From positions 2,170,001-2,234,000 of the forward strand of contig NZ_JAFBBS010000001.1 in the NCBI RefSeq assembly GCF_016907315.1: a stretch of 64,000 nt of DNA, in the 5' to 3' direction. Numbering within the stretch: position 1 is the first letter of the stretch; the number at the start of each line of letters is the position of its first letter. Both the position numbers and the translations under genes were made by a program. Of this stretch, positions 43,005 to 53,317 are shown one piece after another. The notes beneath the pieces were generated by a model, which was not told where the DNA came from, made no database searches, and saw only the letters and a list, made by a program, of their open reading frames with translations. This DNA comes from Microbacterium esteraromaticum (lineage in GTDB: Bacteria > Actinomycetota > Actinomycetes > Actinomycetales > Microbacteriaceae).

Positions 43005-43937
43005 CTACTCGCGCCCGCCTGAGCGGCCGAGCAGCTGAGCCTGCACCTCGACGGTGCGCCGGCGCAGGGCATCCGCCACCGCTGCCACCGCCGGCTGACG
43101 AAGCGAATCGGCCCGCACGACCAGCCAGTAGGGGAGTCGCTCGTCGAAGTCGTCCGGCAGGAGCCGGACGAGATCCGGATGCTGGTCCGCGAGGAAGCAC
43201 GGCAGGAAGCCGATGCCCGCGCCGGCGCGCGTCGCCTCGACGTGCACGAAGACGTTGGTCGAGCTCAGCGAATCCTGCATGCCAGGCACGAGCCGGCGGG
43301 GTGCGTCGAGGTCGTCGACCTGCAGCATCGAGTCGACGAAGTAGACCAGCGGATGATCGGCGAGGGCGTCGATCCCCGAAGGGGTTCCGTACTCGGCGAG
43401 GTATTCGTGAGACGCGTACATGCCGAGCGCGTACTCGCCCAGGCGGATGGCCTCGGCGCGGTGCACCTGCGGCTCGCCCACCACGACCTCCATGTCGAGG
43501 CCGGAGCGATGCTGCAGAGCGCGCCGGGTCACGTTCATGACCTCGACGCTGAGCCGCGGATGCCTGCGGCGCAGCTGCGCGACGGCCGGGGCGATCACGA
43601 AGCCGCTGAACCCGTCGGTCGACGAGATGCGCACCACGCCGGCGATCGGGTCGAGCGGGCCGTCGCTCTGCAGGATGCCCGACATGGCGGATTCGACGTC
43701 CTCCGCGGCGCGCACGGCGCGCCGGCCGAGGTCGGTGAGCTCCCAGCCGCCCGCGCCGCGTGAGAGCACGCGGCCGCCCAGCGCGCCCTCGAGCGCGGTG
43801 ATCCGGCGGGACACGGTGGTGTGGTTGAGTCCGAGGGTCTCGCCCGCCGTGACGAACCGCCCTGCGCGCGACACCTCGAGCAGGATGAGCAGGTCGTGCG
43901 GGTCGGGTGAGGACGGCGAGACGGCGGTGGTGCTCAT
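43005..43937 (-). CDS. LysR-family transcriptional regulator
   Basis: The 310-residue protein has an N-terminal winged helix (RAGRFVTAGETLGLNHTTVSRRITALE, ~residues 22-48) and a substrate-binding domain. It starts at ATG 43937; thirteen further in-frame residues upstream overlap the shared promoter. It is divergent from the transporter and hydroxybutyrate dehydrogenase genes, which it probably controls in the classic LysR arrangement. Confidence 0.92.
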   Translation of the reverse strand: MSTTAVSPSSPDPHDLLILLEVSRAGRFVTAGETLGLNHTTVSRRITALEGALGGRVLSRGAGGWELTDLGRRAVRAAEDVESAMSGILQSDGPLDPIAGVVRISSTDGFSGFVIAPAVAQLRRRHPRLSVEVMNVTRRALQHRSGLDMEVVVGEPQVHRAEAIRLGEYALGMYASHEYLAEYGTPSGIDALADHPLVYFVDSMLQVDDLDAPRRLVPGMQDSLSSTNVFVHVEATRAGAGIGFLPCFLADQHPDLVRLLPDDFDERLPYWLVVRADSLRQPAVAAVADALRRRTVEVQAQLLGRSGGRE

Positions 43938-43948
43938 ATCTGCAATTC

Positions 43949-43999
43949 TGCACACCAGGTCTGCTGGAATGGTCATTGATGCACACCGGGTCGACTGCC
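43949..43999. promoter_or_regulatory. Candidate LysR operator: paired direct repeats
   Basis: TGCACACCAGGTC (43949) and TGCACACCGGGTC (43980) are direct repeats 31 bp apart, about three helical turns, each followed shortly by CTGC. They lie in the divergent promoter region between the LysR gene and the transporter. Confidence 0.6.
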
Positions 44000-44044
44000 G
44001 ATACTTGCTGAGACCACCGCGAGCTCACACACGAAGGAGTGCAC

Positions 44045-45439
44045 ATGAGCGTCCCCCACGCCGCCGCAGGCGCGACATCCACCGCCGGACCCGAGACCGG
44101 GAAGACCTCGGGCCTGAAGAAGATCGTCGCCGCCTCCATGGTCGGCACCGTCGTCGAGTGGTACGAGTTCTTCCTCTACGCCACCGCCGCATCGCTGATC
44201 TTCGGCAGCTACTTCTTCCCGAACGCCGGCACCGAGCTCGACGGCATCATCGCCGCGTTCCTCACCTACGCGGTCGGCTTCATCGCGCGTCCGCTCGGCG
44301 GCATCGTGTTCGGCCAGATCGGCGACCGCCTCGGCCGCAAGCACACGCTGCAGGTCACGATCATCCTCGTCGGCGTCGCGACCTTCCTCATGGGCTGCCT
44401 GCCGGGCTTCAACGCCATCGGCTACTGGGCGCCGGCGCTGCTGGTGCTGCTGCGCTTCATCCAGGGCTTCGCCGTGGGCGGCGAATGGGGTGGCGCCGTG
44501 CTGCTCGTCGCCGAGCACAGCCCCGACCGCTCGCGCGGCTTCTGGTCCAGCTGGCCGCAGGCCGCAGTGCCGGTCGGCAACCTGCTCGCCACGCTCGTGC
44601 TGCTCGGCATGTCGTGGATCCTGCCCGCCGACCAGTTCCTCGGCTGGGGCTGGCGCGTGGCGTTCTGGGTCTCGGCGATCGTCGTGATCATCGGCTACTA
44701 CATCCGCACCCACGTCAGCGAGGCGCCCATCTTCCTCGAGGCGCGCGCCCAGGTCGAGGCCGACAAGGCCGCCGGGTACGGCGTGCTCGAGGTCGTCAAG
44801 AAGTACCCGCGCGGGATCTTCGGCGCGATGGGCCTGCGCTTCGCCGAGAACATCCTGTACTACATCATCGTGTCGTTCACGATCGTGTACCTGAAGACCG
44901 TGCACGAGTACGACACCAGCCAGCTGCTGCTCGCGCTGCTCGTGGCCCACGCGATCCACTTCGTCGTGATCCCGCAGGCAGGGCGTCTCTCCGACCGCTT
45001 CGGACGCCGCCCGGTCTACCTCGCCGGTGCCGTGCTCGGCGCGCTGTGGGCGTTCTTCGCCTTCCCGATGTTCGACACCCTGAACCCGCTGATCATCATC
45101 GCGGCCGTCTCCATCGGACTCTGCTTCCACGCCCTGATGTACGCCGGTCAGCCGGCCATCATGGCCGAGATGTTCCCGACCCGCATGCGGTACTCGGGCG
45201 TCTCCCTCGGCTACCAGGTGACCTCGATCATCGCCGGGTCGCTGGCGCCCATCATCGCCACCGCGCTGCTGCAGGAGTTCAGCTCGTGGGTGCCGGTCGC
45301 CGTGTACGTCGCGATCGCCTGCGCGATCACCGCCGTCGCCGTGATCACGCTGCGGGAGACCAAGGGCATCTCGCTGCTCGCGGTCGACCAGGCCGACGCC
45401 GAGAAGCACGGCCTCACCGCCGTGAAGGCCGGCGCCTGA
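44045..45439 (+). CDS. MHS-family MFS transporter (metabolite:H+ symporter)
   Basis: The 464-residue, twelve-helix protein has MHS hallmarks: GTVVEWYEFFLY in helix 1, FIARPLGGIVFGQIGDRLGRK between helices 2 and 3, RFIQGFAVGGEWGGAVLL and a C-terminal domain with SDRFGRRPV. The family carries organic acids such as shikimate, alpha-ketoglutarate and proline. A 3-hydroxybutyrate or related acid is likely here, given the downstream gene. ATG 44045 has GAAGGAG at good spacing; GTG 44039 is too close to that site. Confidence 0.9.
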   Translation: MSVPHAAAGATSTAGPETGKTSGLKKIVAASMVGTVVEWYEFFLYATAASLIFGSYFFPNAGTELDGIIAAFLTYAVGFIARPLGGIVFGQIGDRLGRKHTLQVTIILVGVATFLMGCLPGFNAIGYWAPALLVLLRFIQGFAVGGEWGGAVLLVAEHSPDRSRGFWSSWPQAAVPVGNLLATLVLLGMSWILPADQFLGWGWRVAFWVSAIVVIIGYYIRTHVSEAPIFLEARAQVEADKAAGYGVLEVVKKYPRGIFGAMGLRFAENILYYIIVSFTIVYLKTVHEYDTSQLLLALLVAHAIHFVVIPQAGRLSDRFGRRPVYLAGAVLGALWAFFAFPMFDTLNPLIIIAAVSIGLCFHALMYAGQPAIMAEMFPTRMRYSGVSLGYQVTSIIAGSLAPIIATALLQEFSSWVPVAVYVAIACAITAVAVITLRETKGISLLAVDQADAEKHGLTAVKAGA

Positions 45440-45481
45440 GCATCCGCCGCTCGATCGAGATCCCGCCACCGGAGGAATGAC

Positions 45482-46276
45482 ATGACTCAGCCCGACGCCC
45501 CCGCGCCCGTCACCGCGACACCGCTCGCGGGGCGTCGGGCCCTCGTCACCGGCGGCGCGAGCGGCATCGGCCTGGCCGTGGTCGAAGCGCTCGCCGCGCG
45601 AGGCGCCCACGTCGTAGTCGCGGATCGCGATGCGGACGGCTGTCGCCGAGCGGCGGCGGCGGTCGGCGGCACGCCATGGACCGTCGACCTCCTCGACCGC
45701 GACGCCGTCGCCGACGACCGGCTCGCCGAGGCGCTCGACGGCGTCGACATCCTGGTGAACAACGCGGGCATCCAGCACGTCAGCCCCATAGAGGACTTCG
45801 ACCCCGATGACTTCCGGCGCATGCTCGCCCTCATGCTCGAGGTGCCGTTCCTGCTCGTGCGCGCGGCGCTGCCCGGCATGTACGAACGCGGGTTCGGGCG
45901 CGTGATCAACATCTCCTCCGTGCACGGCCTGCGTGCCTCTCCGTACAAGTCGGCGTACGTCACGGCGAAGCACGGGCTCGAGGGGCTGTCGAAGGTCACC
46001 GCGCTCGAGGGCGGCGCACACCGAGTGACGAGCAACTGCGTCAATCCCGGGTACGTGCGCACCCCTCTCGTCGAGAAGCAGATCGCCGATCAGGCGAGGG
46101 TGCACGGCATCGCAGAGGCCGAGGTCCTGGATCGCATCATGCTCACCGAGAGCGCGATCAAGCGGCTCGTCGAGCCGGCCGAGGTCGCCTCGCTCGTCGC
46201 GTGGCTGGCGAGCGACGACGCCGCGATGGTGACCGGCGCGAGCTACACGATGGACGGCGGCTGGTCGGCCCGCTGA
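45482..46276 (+). CDS. 3-hydroxybutyrate dehydrogenase (SDR family)
   Basis: The 264-residue protein has the SDR motifs TGGASGIG (~residues 23-30), NNAGIQHVSPIEDF, ISSVHG and the catalytic YxxxK in SAYVTAKHG. The GIQHVSPIE stretch and a C-terminal KRLVEPAEVA segment match bacterial 3-hydroxybutyrate dehydrogenases. It oxidises D-3-hydroxybutyrate to acetoacetate with NAD. GGAGGA precedes ATG 45482. It is probably co-transcribed with the transporter 42 bp upstream. Confidence 0.9.
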   Translation: MTQPDAPAPVTATPLAGRRALVTGGASGIGLAVVEALAARGAHVVVADRDADGCRRAAAAVGGTPWTVDLLDRDAVADDRLAEALDGVDILVNNAGIQHVSPIEDFDPDDFRRMLALMLEVPFLLVRAALPGMYERGFGRVINISSVHGLRASPYKSAYVTAKHGLEGLSKVTALEGGAHRVTSNCVNPGYVRTPLVEKQIADQARVHGIAEAEVLDRIMLTESAIKRLVEPAEVASLVAWLASDDAAMVTGASYTMDGGWSAR

Positions 46277-46299
46277 GGTTTCTTCCGAGCCCTGGCTGT

Positions 46300-46381
46300 T
46301 CACAACTCCGGAGATCCGTGGCCGATCGCGGCCGTTCCGGGCCGGATCGGCACCTCACGGCCGCATTCTCCTGAGTTGTGA
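46300..46381. repeat. REP/MITE-like palindromic element
   Basis: TCACAACTCCGGAGA (46300-46314) and TCTCCTGAGTTGTGA (46367-46381) form an inverted repeat with one mismatch. A second dyad (CCGATC...GATCGG, with CGGCC/GGCCG) is nested inside. The 82-bp element ends directly before the tilS -10 box. It has the layout of a repetitive extragenic palindrome or miniature element. Confidence 0.6.
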
Positions 46382-46399
46382 CCGCGCTAGCGTGGAGAC

Positions 46400-47395
46400 G
46401 TGCCCTCGCTCGATCCCGCCATCGCCGAAGTCCGCCGCGCCGTGCGCACCGCGCTGAGCCCGCTGCCCGCCGGCTCCACCGTCGTGGTCGCACTGTCGGG
46501 CGGAGCTGATTCGCTGGCGCTCACGGCCGCGACGGTGTTCGAGGCGCGTGCCCTCGACATCGCGGTGCTGAGCGTGACCGTCGACCATCAGCTGCAGGAC
46601 GGCTCGGACGCGGTGGCTGCATCGGCCGCGGTCGCCGCCGAGCAGCTCGGCGTGCACGACGCCCTGCAGACCAAGGTCTCCGTCGCATCCGACGGAGCGG
46701 GGATCGAGGCCGCTGCCCGCGACGCGCGCTACGCAGCGATCCACGGCATCGCCCGAGCCGAAGGCGCGGCCGCGGTGCTGCTCGGGCACACTCTCGACGA
46801 TCAGGCCGAGACGGTGCTTCTCGGCCTCGCCCGCGGTTCGGGCGCCGCGAGTCTGCAGGGCATGGCGCCGGTTCGCGAGAGCGACGACGGGATGCTCTGG
46901 CTGCGCCCGCTGCTCGCCGTGCGCCGCGCCACCACGCGGGCGTGCTGCGCAGCATCCGGAATCGAGTTCTGGGACGACCCCCACAACCTCGACCCGCGCT
47001 ATGCCAGGGTGCGCACGCGCGAGCGGGTGCTGCCGCTGCTCGAAGCAGAGCTCGGCCCCGGCATCGCCGAGGCACTCGCCCGCACCGCCGAACAGCTGCG
47101 CGAAGACGCCGAGGCGTTCGACGAGATGATCCACGAGACCATCGAAGACATCGTCGAGCACGCCGAAGCGGGCATCTCGGTGAGCGTCGCCGCGCTCGCC
47201 GCGAATCCTGCGGCACTGCGCAACCGCGTCATCCGTCTCGTCGTCGACAGCGAGTTCGGGGTGAGCCTGACCAGGGCGCAGACTCTCGAGGTGGCTCGCC
47301 TGGTGACCGACTGGTCGGGCCAGGGGCCGATCGATCTGCCCGCGTGCACCGCGCGGCGGGCAGGCGGGCAGATCGTCTTCACTGCGCGAGGCTGA
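46400..47395 (+). CDS. tilS: tRNA(Ile)-lysidine synthase
   Basis: The 331-residue protein has the PP-loop VALSGGADSLALT (~residues 29-41), GHTLDDQAETVLLGLARG and the RPLLAVRR segment of TilS. It converts C34 of the CAT-anticodon isoleucine tRNA to lysidine using ATP and lysine. TAGCGT ends 6 bases before GTG 46400, so the message is probably leaderless. In most relatives hpt follows directly; here about 1.9 kb intervenes. Confidence 0.95.
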   Translation: MPSLDPAIAEVRRAVRTALSPLPAGSTVVVALSGGADSLALTAATVFEARALDIAVLSVTVDHQLQDGSDAVAASAAVAAEQLGVHDALQTKVSVASDGAGIEAAARDARYAAIHGIARAEGAAAVLLGHTLDDQAETVLLGLARGSGAASLQGMAPVRESDDGMLWLRPLLAVRRATTRACCAASGIEFWDDPHNLDPRYARVRTRERVLPLLEAELGPGIAEALARTAEQLREDAEAFDEMIHETIEDIVEHAEAGISVSVAALAANPAALRNRVIRLVVDSEFGVSLTRAQTLEVARLVTDWSGQGPIDLPACTARRAGGQIVFTARG

Positions 47396-47435
47396 TGCCA
47401 CCGCTTCCCGCACGGCGGGGTCGGGGCGAGAGCCG

Positions 47436-47894
47436 TCAGCCCGCGGCGGCCACCACGACCGCGCTAGCCACGTATGCCACCTGCAGCGCGGTGCGAAGGC
47501 CCAGCGGCGTGCTCGGAGCGGCGGGATGCCGGCGTGCGCCCGCCGCACGGATGTTCGCCGGGAACATCGCCACAAGAAGCGTCGCGAGGCCGAGTGCTGC
47601 GGCGAAGCGGATGCCAGGAATCACCGTCGGCGGAACCAGCAGGCCGATTGCACCAAGCACCTCCAGGACGCCGGTGACGGTGACCAGCAGCGCGGGGCGG
47701 GGTAGCTGCGGCGGAACGATCGCGATCAACCCATCCCTCCGTGGCTGCAGGAAGTGAGCGCTCGCAGTGAGCAGGAACATCGCAGCGAGGCCGACCGCGA
47801 GACAGGCGCCCCAGCCGTCGAAGTACCCGATCCCGGCGGTGCCGATCGCAACACACGTCAGCGTCACGATGATCAGAACGATGAACGGCATCAT
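47436..47894 (-). CDS. DoxX-like membrane protein
   Basis: The 152-residue protein has four hydrophobic helices, a conserved HFLQPRRDGLIAIVPP-type segment and VTGVLEVLGAIGLLVPP, as in DoxX/DoxD-like proteins. Start at ATG 47894 with GGGAG six bases upstream; a longer frame exists but would run through the operator. It is divergent from a TetR regulator and shares its operator, so its transcription is probably repressed by it. Confidence 0.85.
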   Translation of the reverse strand: MMPFIVLIIVTLTCVAIGTAGIGYFDGWGACLAVGLAAMFLLTASAHFLQPRRDGLIAIVPPQLPRPALLVTVTGVLEVLGAIGLLVPPTVIPGIRFAAALGLATLLVAMFPANIRAAGARRHPAAPSTPLGLRTALQVAYVASAVVVAAAG

Positions 47895-47907
47895 GATGAT
47901 CTCCCAT

Positions 47908-47956
47908 CTAGTCAGTGACAAGTTTGCGAGGCGTCTGCTAACTTGTCAATGACTAG
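47908..47956. promoter_or_regulatory. Double TetR-type operator between the doxX-like and tetR genes
   Basis: CTAGTCAGTGACAAG (47908-47922) and CTTGTCAATGACTAG (47942-47956) are near inverted copies of each other, and each is itself a dyad around GTCA-N-TGAC. The whole is a 17-bp inverted repeat with one mismatch. GTCA-N-TGAC dyads are common TetR-family sites. Confidence 0.85.
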
Positions 47957-47976
47957 TTCGGGAAGGGCTCGCGCAC

Positions 47977-48537
47977 ATGACGAACCGCTACCACCACGGG
48001 AACCTTCGTTCGCAGGTGCTGGAGGCCGCTGCGAAGATCATCGCCGCCGAGGGCGCGGACGCCCTCTCGATGCGGGACCTCGCCCGGCAGGCGGGGGTGT
48101 CTCACGCCGCCCCCGCGCATCACTTCGGGGACAGGCGAGGGCTTTTCACCGCGCTCGCCGCGGACGGGTTCACCGGACTGGCCGACGCCCTGCTCCCATC
48201 CGTGCAGAGCGGCGACTTCTCGCAGACCGCCGTCGCCTATGTGGCGTACGCCGTCTCGCACCCCGGGCACTACTCCGTGATGTTCCGCACATCGCTTCTG
48301 GATGCCGACGACCCCGCGCTGGGAGACGCTCGGCAGCGGGCCGGGGCGTTGCTGCAACAGGGGCTGGGCACTGTTCCCGACGAGCGGATACTGATCGAGC
48401 GGTCGGATGCCAGGCGCACGGCGTGGGCGGTCGTCCACGGCATCGCCGGGCTGACGCTCTCCGGCGCTCTGCCAGGCGTCGATGCCGAGGCGCTCACGCT
48501 CGCCGCCGCTCGGCAGCTGTTCGGCACCTCGGACTGA
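47977..48537 (+). CDS. TetR-family transcriptional regulator
   Basis: The 186-residue protein has an N-terminal helix-turn-helix (SMRDLARQAGVSHAAPAHHFGDRRGLF, ~residues 31-57) and a C-terminal ligand domain with WAVVHGIAGLTLSGAL, the WHG-type. It is divergent from the DoxX-like gene and faces the double operator, so it probably represses both genes until a ligand binds. Confidence 0.93.
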   Translation: MTNRYHHGNLRSQVLEAAAKIIAAEGADALSMRDLARQAGVSHAAPAHHFGDRRGLFTALAADGFTGLADALLPSVQSGDFSQTAVAYVAYAVSHPGHYSVMFRTSLLDADDPALGDARQRAGALLQQGLGTVPDERILIERSDARRTAWAVVHGIAGLTLSGALPGVDAEALTLAAARQLFGTSD

Positions 48538-48631
48538 GACGGAGTCCGGCGAGGACGCGCTCGCCTCGCGAGGCTCGCAGTCGAATCAGCCTGGCGAGGC
48601 GACCCGGCGAGCCCCGCGAGGGCGGCTGTCG

Positions 48632-49219
48632 CTACCGCTTGCCGCCGAGCAGGCCACCCAGGATGTCGCCGAGTCCGCCGCCTGCACTGCCGGATGAGCT
48701 CTGGCCGCCGCCGAGCAGGCCGCCCAGGATGTCGCCGAGTCCGCCGCCTGCACTGCCGGATGAGCTCTGGCCGCCGCCGAGCAGGCCGCCCAGGATGTCG
48801 CCGAGCCCGCCGCCCGCTCCACCGGACTTGCCCTTGTTCATGTTGGCGATGATGCCCATGATGATCGGCGCGAGGATCGGGAGCAGCTTGCCGAAGTCGA
48901 TGCCGCCCGCCGTCTTCTCGCTCTTGTTCAGCGTCTCGGTGACCTCGCCCTTGCGCTCGCCGAAGACGTGCTTCACGATCTTCTCGCCGTCGGCCTGGTC
49001 GACGTCATCGACCTTCGAGGCCCCGGTGAAGCCGCCGTGGCGGTTCAGGGCCTTCTCGATCGCCGCGGAGCCCTCATCGGTCTGGGCGTTCTTGGCCAGT
49101 CCGCCGAGCAGCGTCGCCCCGCCTTCCTGCACGGCCTGGCGGGCGACATCCGTGCTGACGCCGAAGCGCTCAGCGATGTCGTCGACCGGCACCTGCTTCA
49201 GGATCTCGTCGAAGTTCAT
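48632..49219 (-). CDS. DUF937 family protein with C-terminal Gly-rich repeats
   Basis: In this 195-residue protein, residues ~1-120 are helical and DUF937-like (FDEILKQVPVDDIAERFGVSTDVARQAV, then LLGGLAKNAQ and HVFG). A hydrophobic LLPILAPIIMGIIAN segment follows, then 2.7 copies of a 22-residue unit GGGLGDILGGLLGGGQSSSG. ATG 49219 has GGAAGGA upstream. DUF937 proteins have no established function; the repeats could mediate self-association. Confidence 0.85.
   Translation of the reverse strand: MNFDEILKQVPVDDIAERFGVSTDVARQAVQEGGATLLGGLAKNAQTDEGSAAIEKALNRHGGFTGASKVDDVDQADGEKIVKHVFGERKGEVTETLNKSEKTAGGIDFGKLLPILAPIIMGIIANMNKGKSGGAGGGLGDILGGLLGGGQSSSGSAGGGLGDILGGLLGGGQSSSGSAGGGLGDILGGLLGGKR
48641..48815. 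repeat. 66-bp in-frame tandem repeat (about 2.7 copies)
   Basis: Units begin at 48641, 48707 and 48773 and are nearly identical in DNA, indicating recent slippage. Each encodes 22 residues of the DUF937 protein tail, so copy-number change keeps the frame. Confidence 0.92.
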
Positions 49220-49303
49220 GTGTTCCTTCCCCGCAGGGCGGGAGCCCTGCTCCACAGCACACAGTAGTGCGGAAGGTCATGCCGATCGACCTAAGATCGA
49301 TCC

Positions 49304-49855
49304 ATGCGCGCTGCCGACATCCAGGAAGACCTGACCGACATCCTCGTCACCGAGGAGCAGATCCACGCCAAGCTCGAAGAGCTGGCTGCGCAGGTGGCGA
49401 CCGACTACTCCGGCAAGGACCTTCTGCTGATCGGCGTGCTCAAGGGCGCGGTGATGGTCATGGCCGACTTCTCGCGCCGGCTGCCGATGAACGCCCCGAT
49501 GGACTGGATGGCGGTCTCGAGCTACGGCGCCAGCACCAAGTCCAGCGGCGTGGTGCAGATCCGCAAGGACCTCGACACCGACCTGCACGGCAAGCACGTG
49601 CTGATCGTCGAGGACATCATCGACTCGGGTCTCACCCTCAGCTGGCTGCTCGAGAACTTCGAGTCCCGCGGGGCCGAGTCGATCGAGGTGCTCGCGCTGC
49701 TGCGCAAGCCCGAGGCCGCGAAGGTGCAGATCGACTGCAAGTACGTCGGGTTCGACATCCCGAACGAGTTCGTCGTCGGCTACGGCCTCGACTACGCCGA
49801 GAGCTACCGCAACCTTCGCGACGTCGCCGTGCTGGCGCCGCACGTCTACAGCTGA
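49304..49855 (+). CDS. hpt: Hypoxanthine phosphoribosyltransferase
   Basis: The 183-residue protein has LLIGVLKGAVMVMADFSR, the PRPP motif VLIVEDIIDSGLTL (~residues 101-114) and a DYAESYRNLRDVAVL C-terminus typical of HPRT. It salvages hypoxanthine and guanine. TAAGAT ends 6 bases before ATG 49304: a probable leaderless transcript. Confidence 0.96.
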   Translation: MRAADIQEDLTDILVTEEQIHAKLEELAAQVATDYSGKDLLLIGVLKGAVMVMADFSRRLPMNAPMDWMAVSSYGASTKSSGVVQIRKDLDTDLHGKHVLIVEDIIDSGLTLSWLLENFESRGAESIEVLALLRKPEAAKVQIDCKYVGFDIPNEFVVGYGLDYAESYRNLRDVAVLAPHVYS

Positions 49856-49926
49856 GGCCATCGCCGTTCCGCCGAGGGTGAACGCACAGCGGACGCCTGA
49901 ACACCGGGCGGTACGCTGAACGCATC

Positions 49927-51933
<2,007 letters not shown>

Positions 51934-51934
51934 C

Positions 51935-52525
51935 GTGAGCGTCGACAGGGCGCGCGTCGAGCGGCTCACCCGCGAACTGCTCGAGGCGATCGGCGAGGAT
52001 CCGGACCGGCCGGGGCTGACGCAGACTCCGGCGCGGATGGCCGAGCTGTATGCGGAGTTCTTCGCCGGCGTCGGCGAAGACCCCGCGAGTCATCTCGCGC
52101 GAACCATCAGCGTCTCGCGGGGCCCTGCCCCCGACACCCTGCCATCGGGGGCGGTGCTGCTGCGCGACATCCGCTTCCGCTCGGTGTGCGAGCACCATCT
52201 GCTGCCTTTCGCCGGTGTCGCGCACATCGCGTACCTGCCCGGCGAGCAGGTCGTCGGCCTGGGCGCGCTGGTGAAGGTCGTCGAGACCCTGGCGACCCGC
52301 CCGCAGGTGCAGGAGCGTCTGGGCGAGCAGGTCGCGGATGCCATCGCCGAGAACCTCGACACCAGGGGCGTGCTCGTCGTGCTCGATGCGTCGCACGGGT
52401 GCGTGACGATGCGCGGCGGCCGGCAGCCGCTCGCGACGACGGTGACCATCGCCGCTCGTGGCGAGTTCACCGAGCCCGCGGCCCGCGCCGAGCTCATCGC
52501 GCTGATCGGCGGCGGGCAGCCGTGA
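51935..52525 (+). CDS. folE: GTP cyclohydrolase I
   Basis: The 196-residue protein has the zinc and active-site motifs CEHHLLPF and HGCVTMRGG. It catalyses the first step of tetrahydrofolate synthesis. GTG 51935 begins one base after the ftsH stop; the longer frame inside ftsH was rejected. Confidence 0.95.
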   Translation: MSVDRARVERLTRELLEAIGEDPDRPGLTQTPARMAELYAEFFAGVGEDPASHLARTISVSRGPAPDTLPSGAVLLRDIRFRSVCEHHLLPFAGVAHIAYLPGEQVVGLGALVKVVETLATRPQVQERLGEQVADAIAENLDTRGVLVVLDASHGCVTMRGGRQPLATTVTIAARGEFTEPAARAELIALIGGGQP

Positions 52526-53316
52526 CCGGCATCTGGGGCATCCTGAACATCACGCCCGACTCGTTCAGCGACGGCGGGCGCTACCTCGATCTCGACATCG
52601 CCCTCGCCCGCGCCCGTGCGATGCGCGCGCAGGGAGCGGGCATCATCGACGTGGGCGGCGAGTCCACGCGCCCCGGCGCCGAGCGCATCGGCAGCGCAGA
52701 GGAGCAGCGTCGTGTCCTTCCGGTGATCGAGGCGCTTTCGGCCGAGGGCATCCCGACCTCTATCGACACCCTCAACGCCGACACCGCCGCAGCCGCGGTG
52801 AAGGCGGGGACGCGCATCGTGAACGACGTCTCAGGCGGATTGGCCGACGAGCGGATGCTCGCGATCGTCGCCGACCTGGATGCCGATATCGCGATCGGTC
52901 ATTGGCGCGGCCCGTCGGACGACATGTACGCGCGGGCACAATACGCGCGGATCGCGCGCGAGGTGGCATCCGAGTTGCGCGACCGGGTCACTGCGGCCGC
53001 GATCGCGGGCATCGCGCCGTCGCGCGTGATCCTCGACCCCGGTATCGGCTTCGCGAAGTCGGGGGCGCAGAACTGGGAGGTGCTGCGCGGTCTCGACGAG
53101 ATCATCGGCCTCGGCCATCGGGTGCTCGTCGGCACGTCTCGCAAGCGGTTCCTCTCCGAGACCCTCGGGGGAGAGGCCGATCAGGAGCGCCGCGACCTCG
53201 CGACCGCCGTGACCAGCGCCCTCGCGGCGCGGGCCGGCGCCTGGGCGGTGCGGGTGCACGATGTCGCGTCGACCCGCGATGCGCTGGCCGTCAGCGCCGC
53301 ATGGGATGGAGCCTGA
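52522..53316 (+). CDS. folP: Dihydropteroate synthase
   Basis: The 264-residue TIM barrel has GILNITPDSFSDGG at the N-terminus, DVGGESTRPGAE, DPGIGFAKS and the final RVHDV. It joins pterin and p-aminobenzoate and is the sulfonamide target. GTG 52522 overlaps the folE stop by 4 bp. Confidence 0.96.
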   Translation: MTGIWGILNITPDSFSDGGRYLDLDIALARARAMRAQGAGIIDVGGESTRPGAERIGSAEEQRRVLPVIEALSAEGIPTSIDTLNADTAAAAVKAGTRIVNDVSGGLADERMLAIVADLDADIAIGHWRGPSDDMYARAQYARIAREVASELRDRVTAAAIAGIAPSRVILDPGIGFAKSGAQNWEVLRGLDEIIGLGHRVLVGTSRKRFLSETLGGEADQERRDLATAVTSALAARAGAWAVRVHDVASTRDALAVSAAWDGA

Positions 53317-53317
53317 G

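Noticed and set aside
48538..48631. Possible small gene between TetR and DUF937 genes
   Set aside because: No frame with a start and ribosome site encodes a coherent product; it is only GC-rich dyad-containing spacer.
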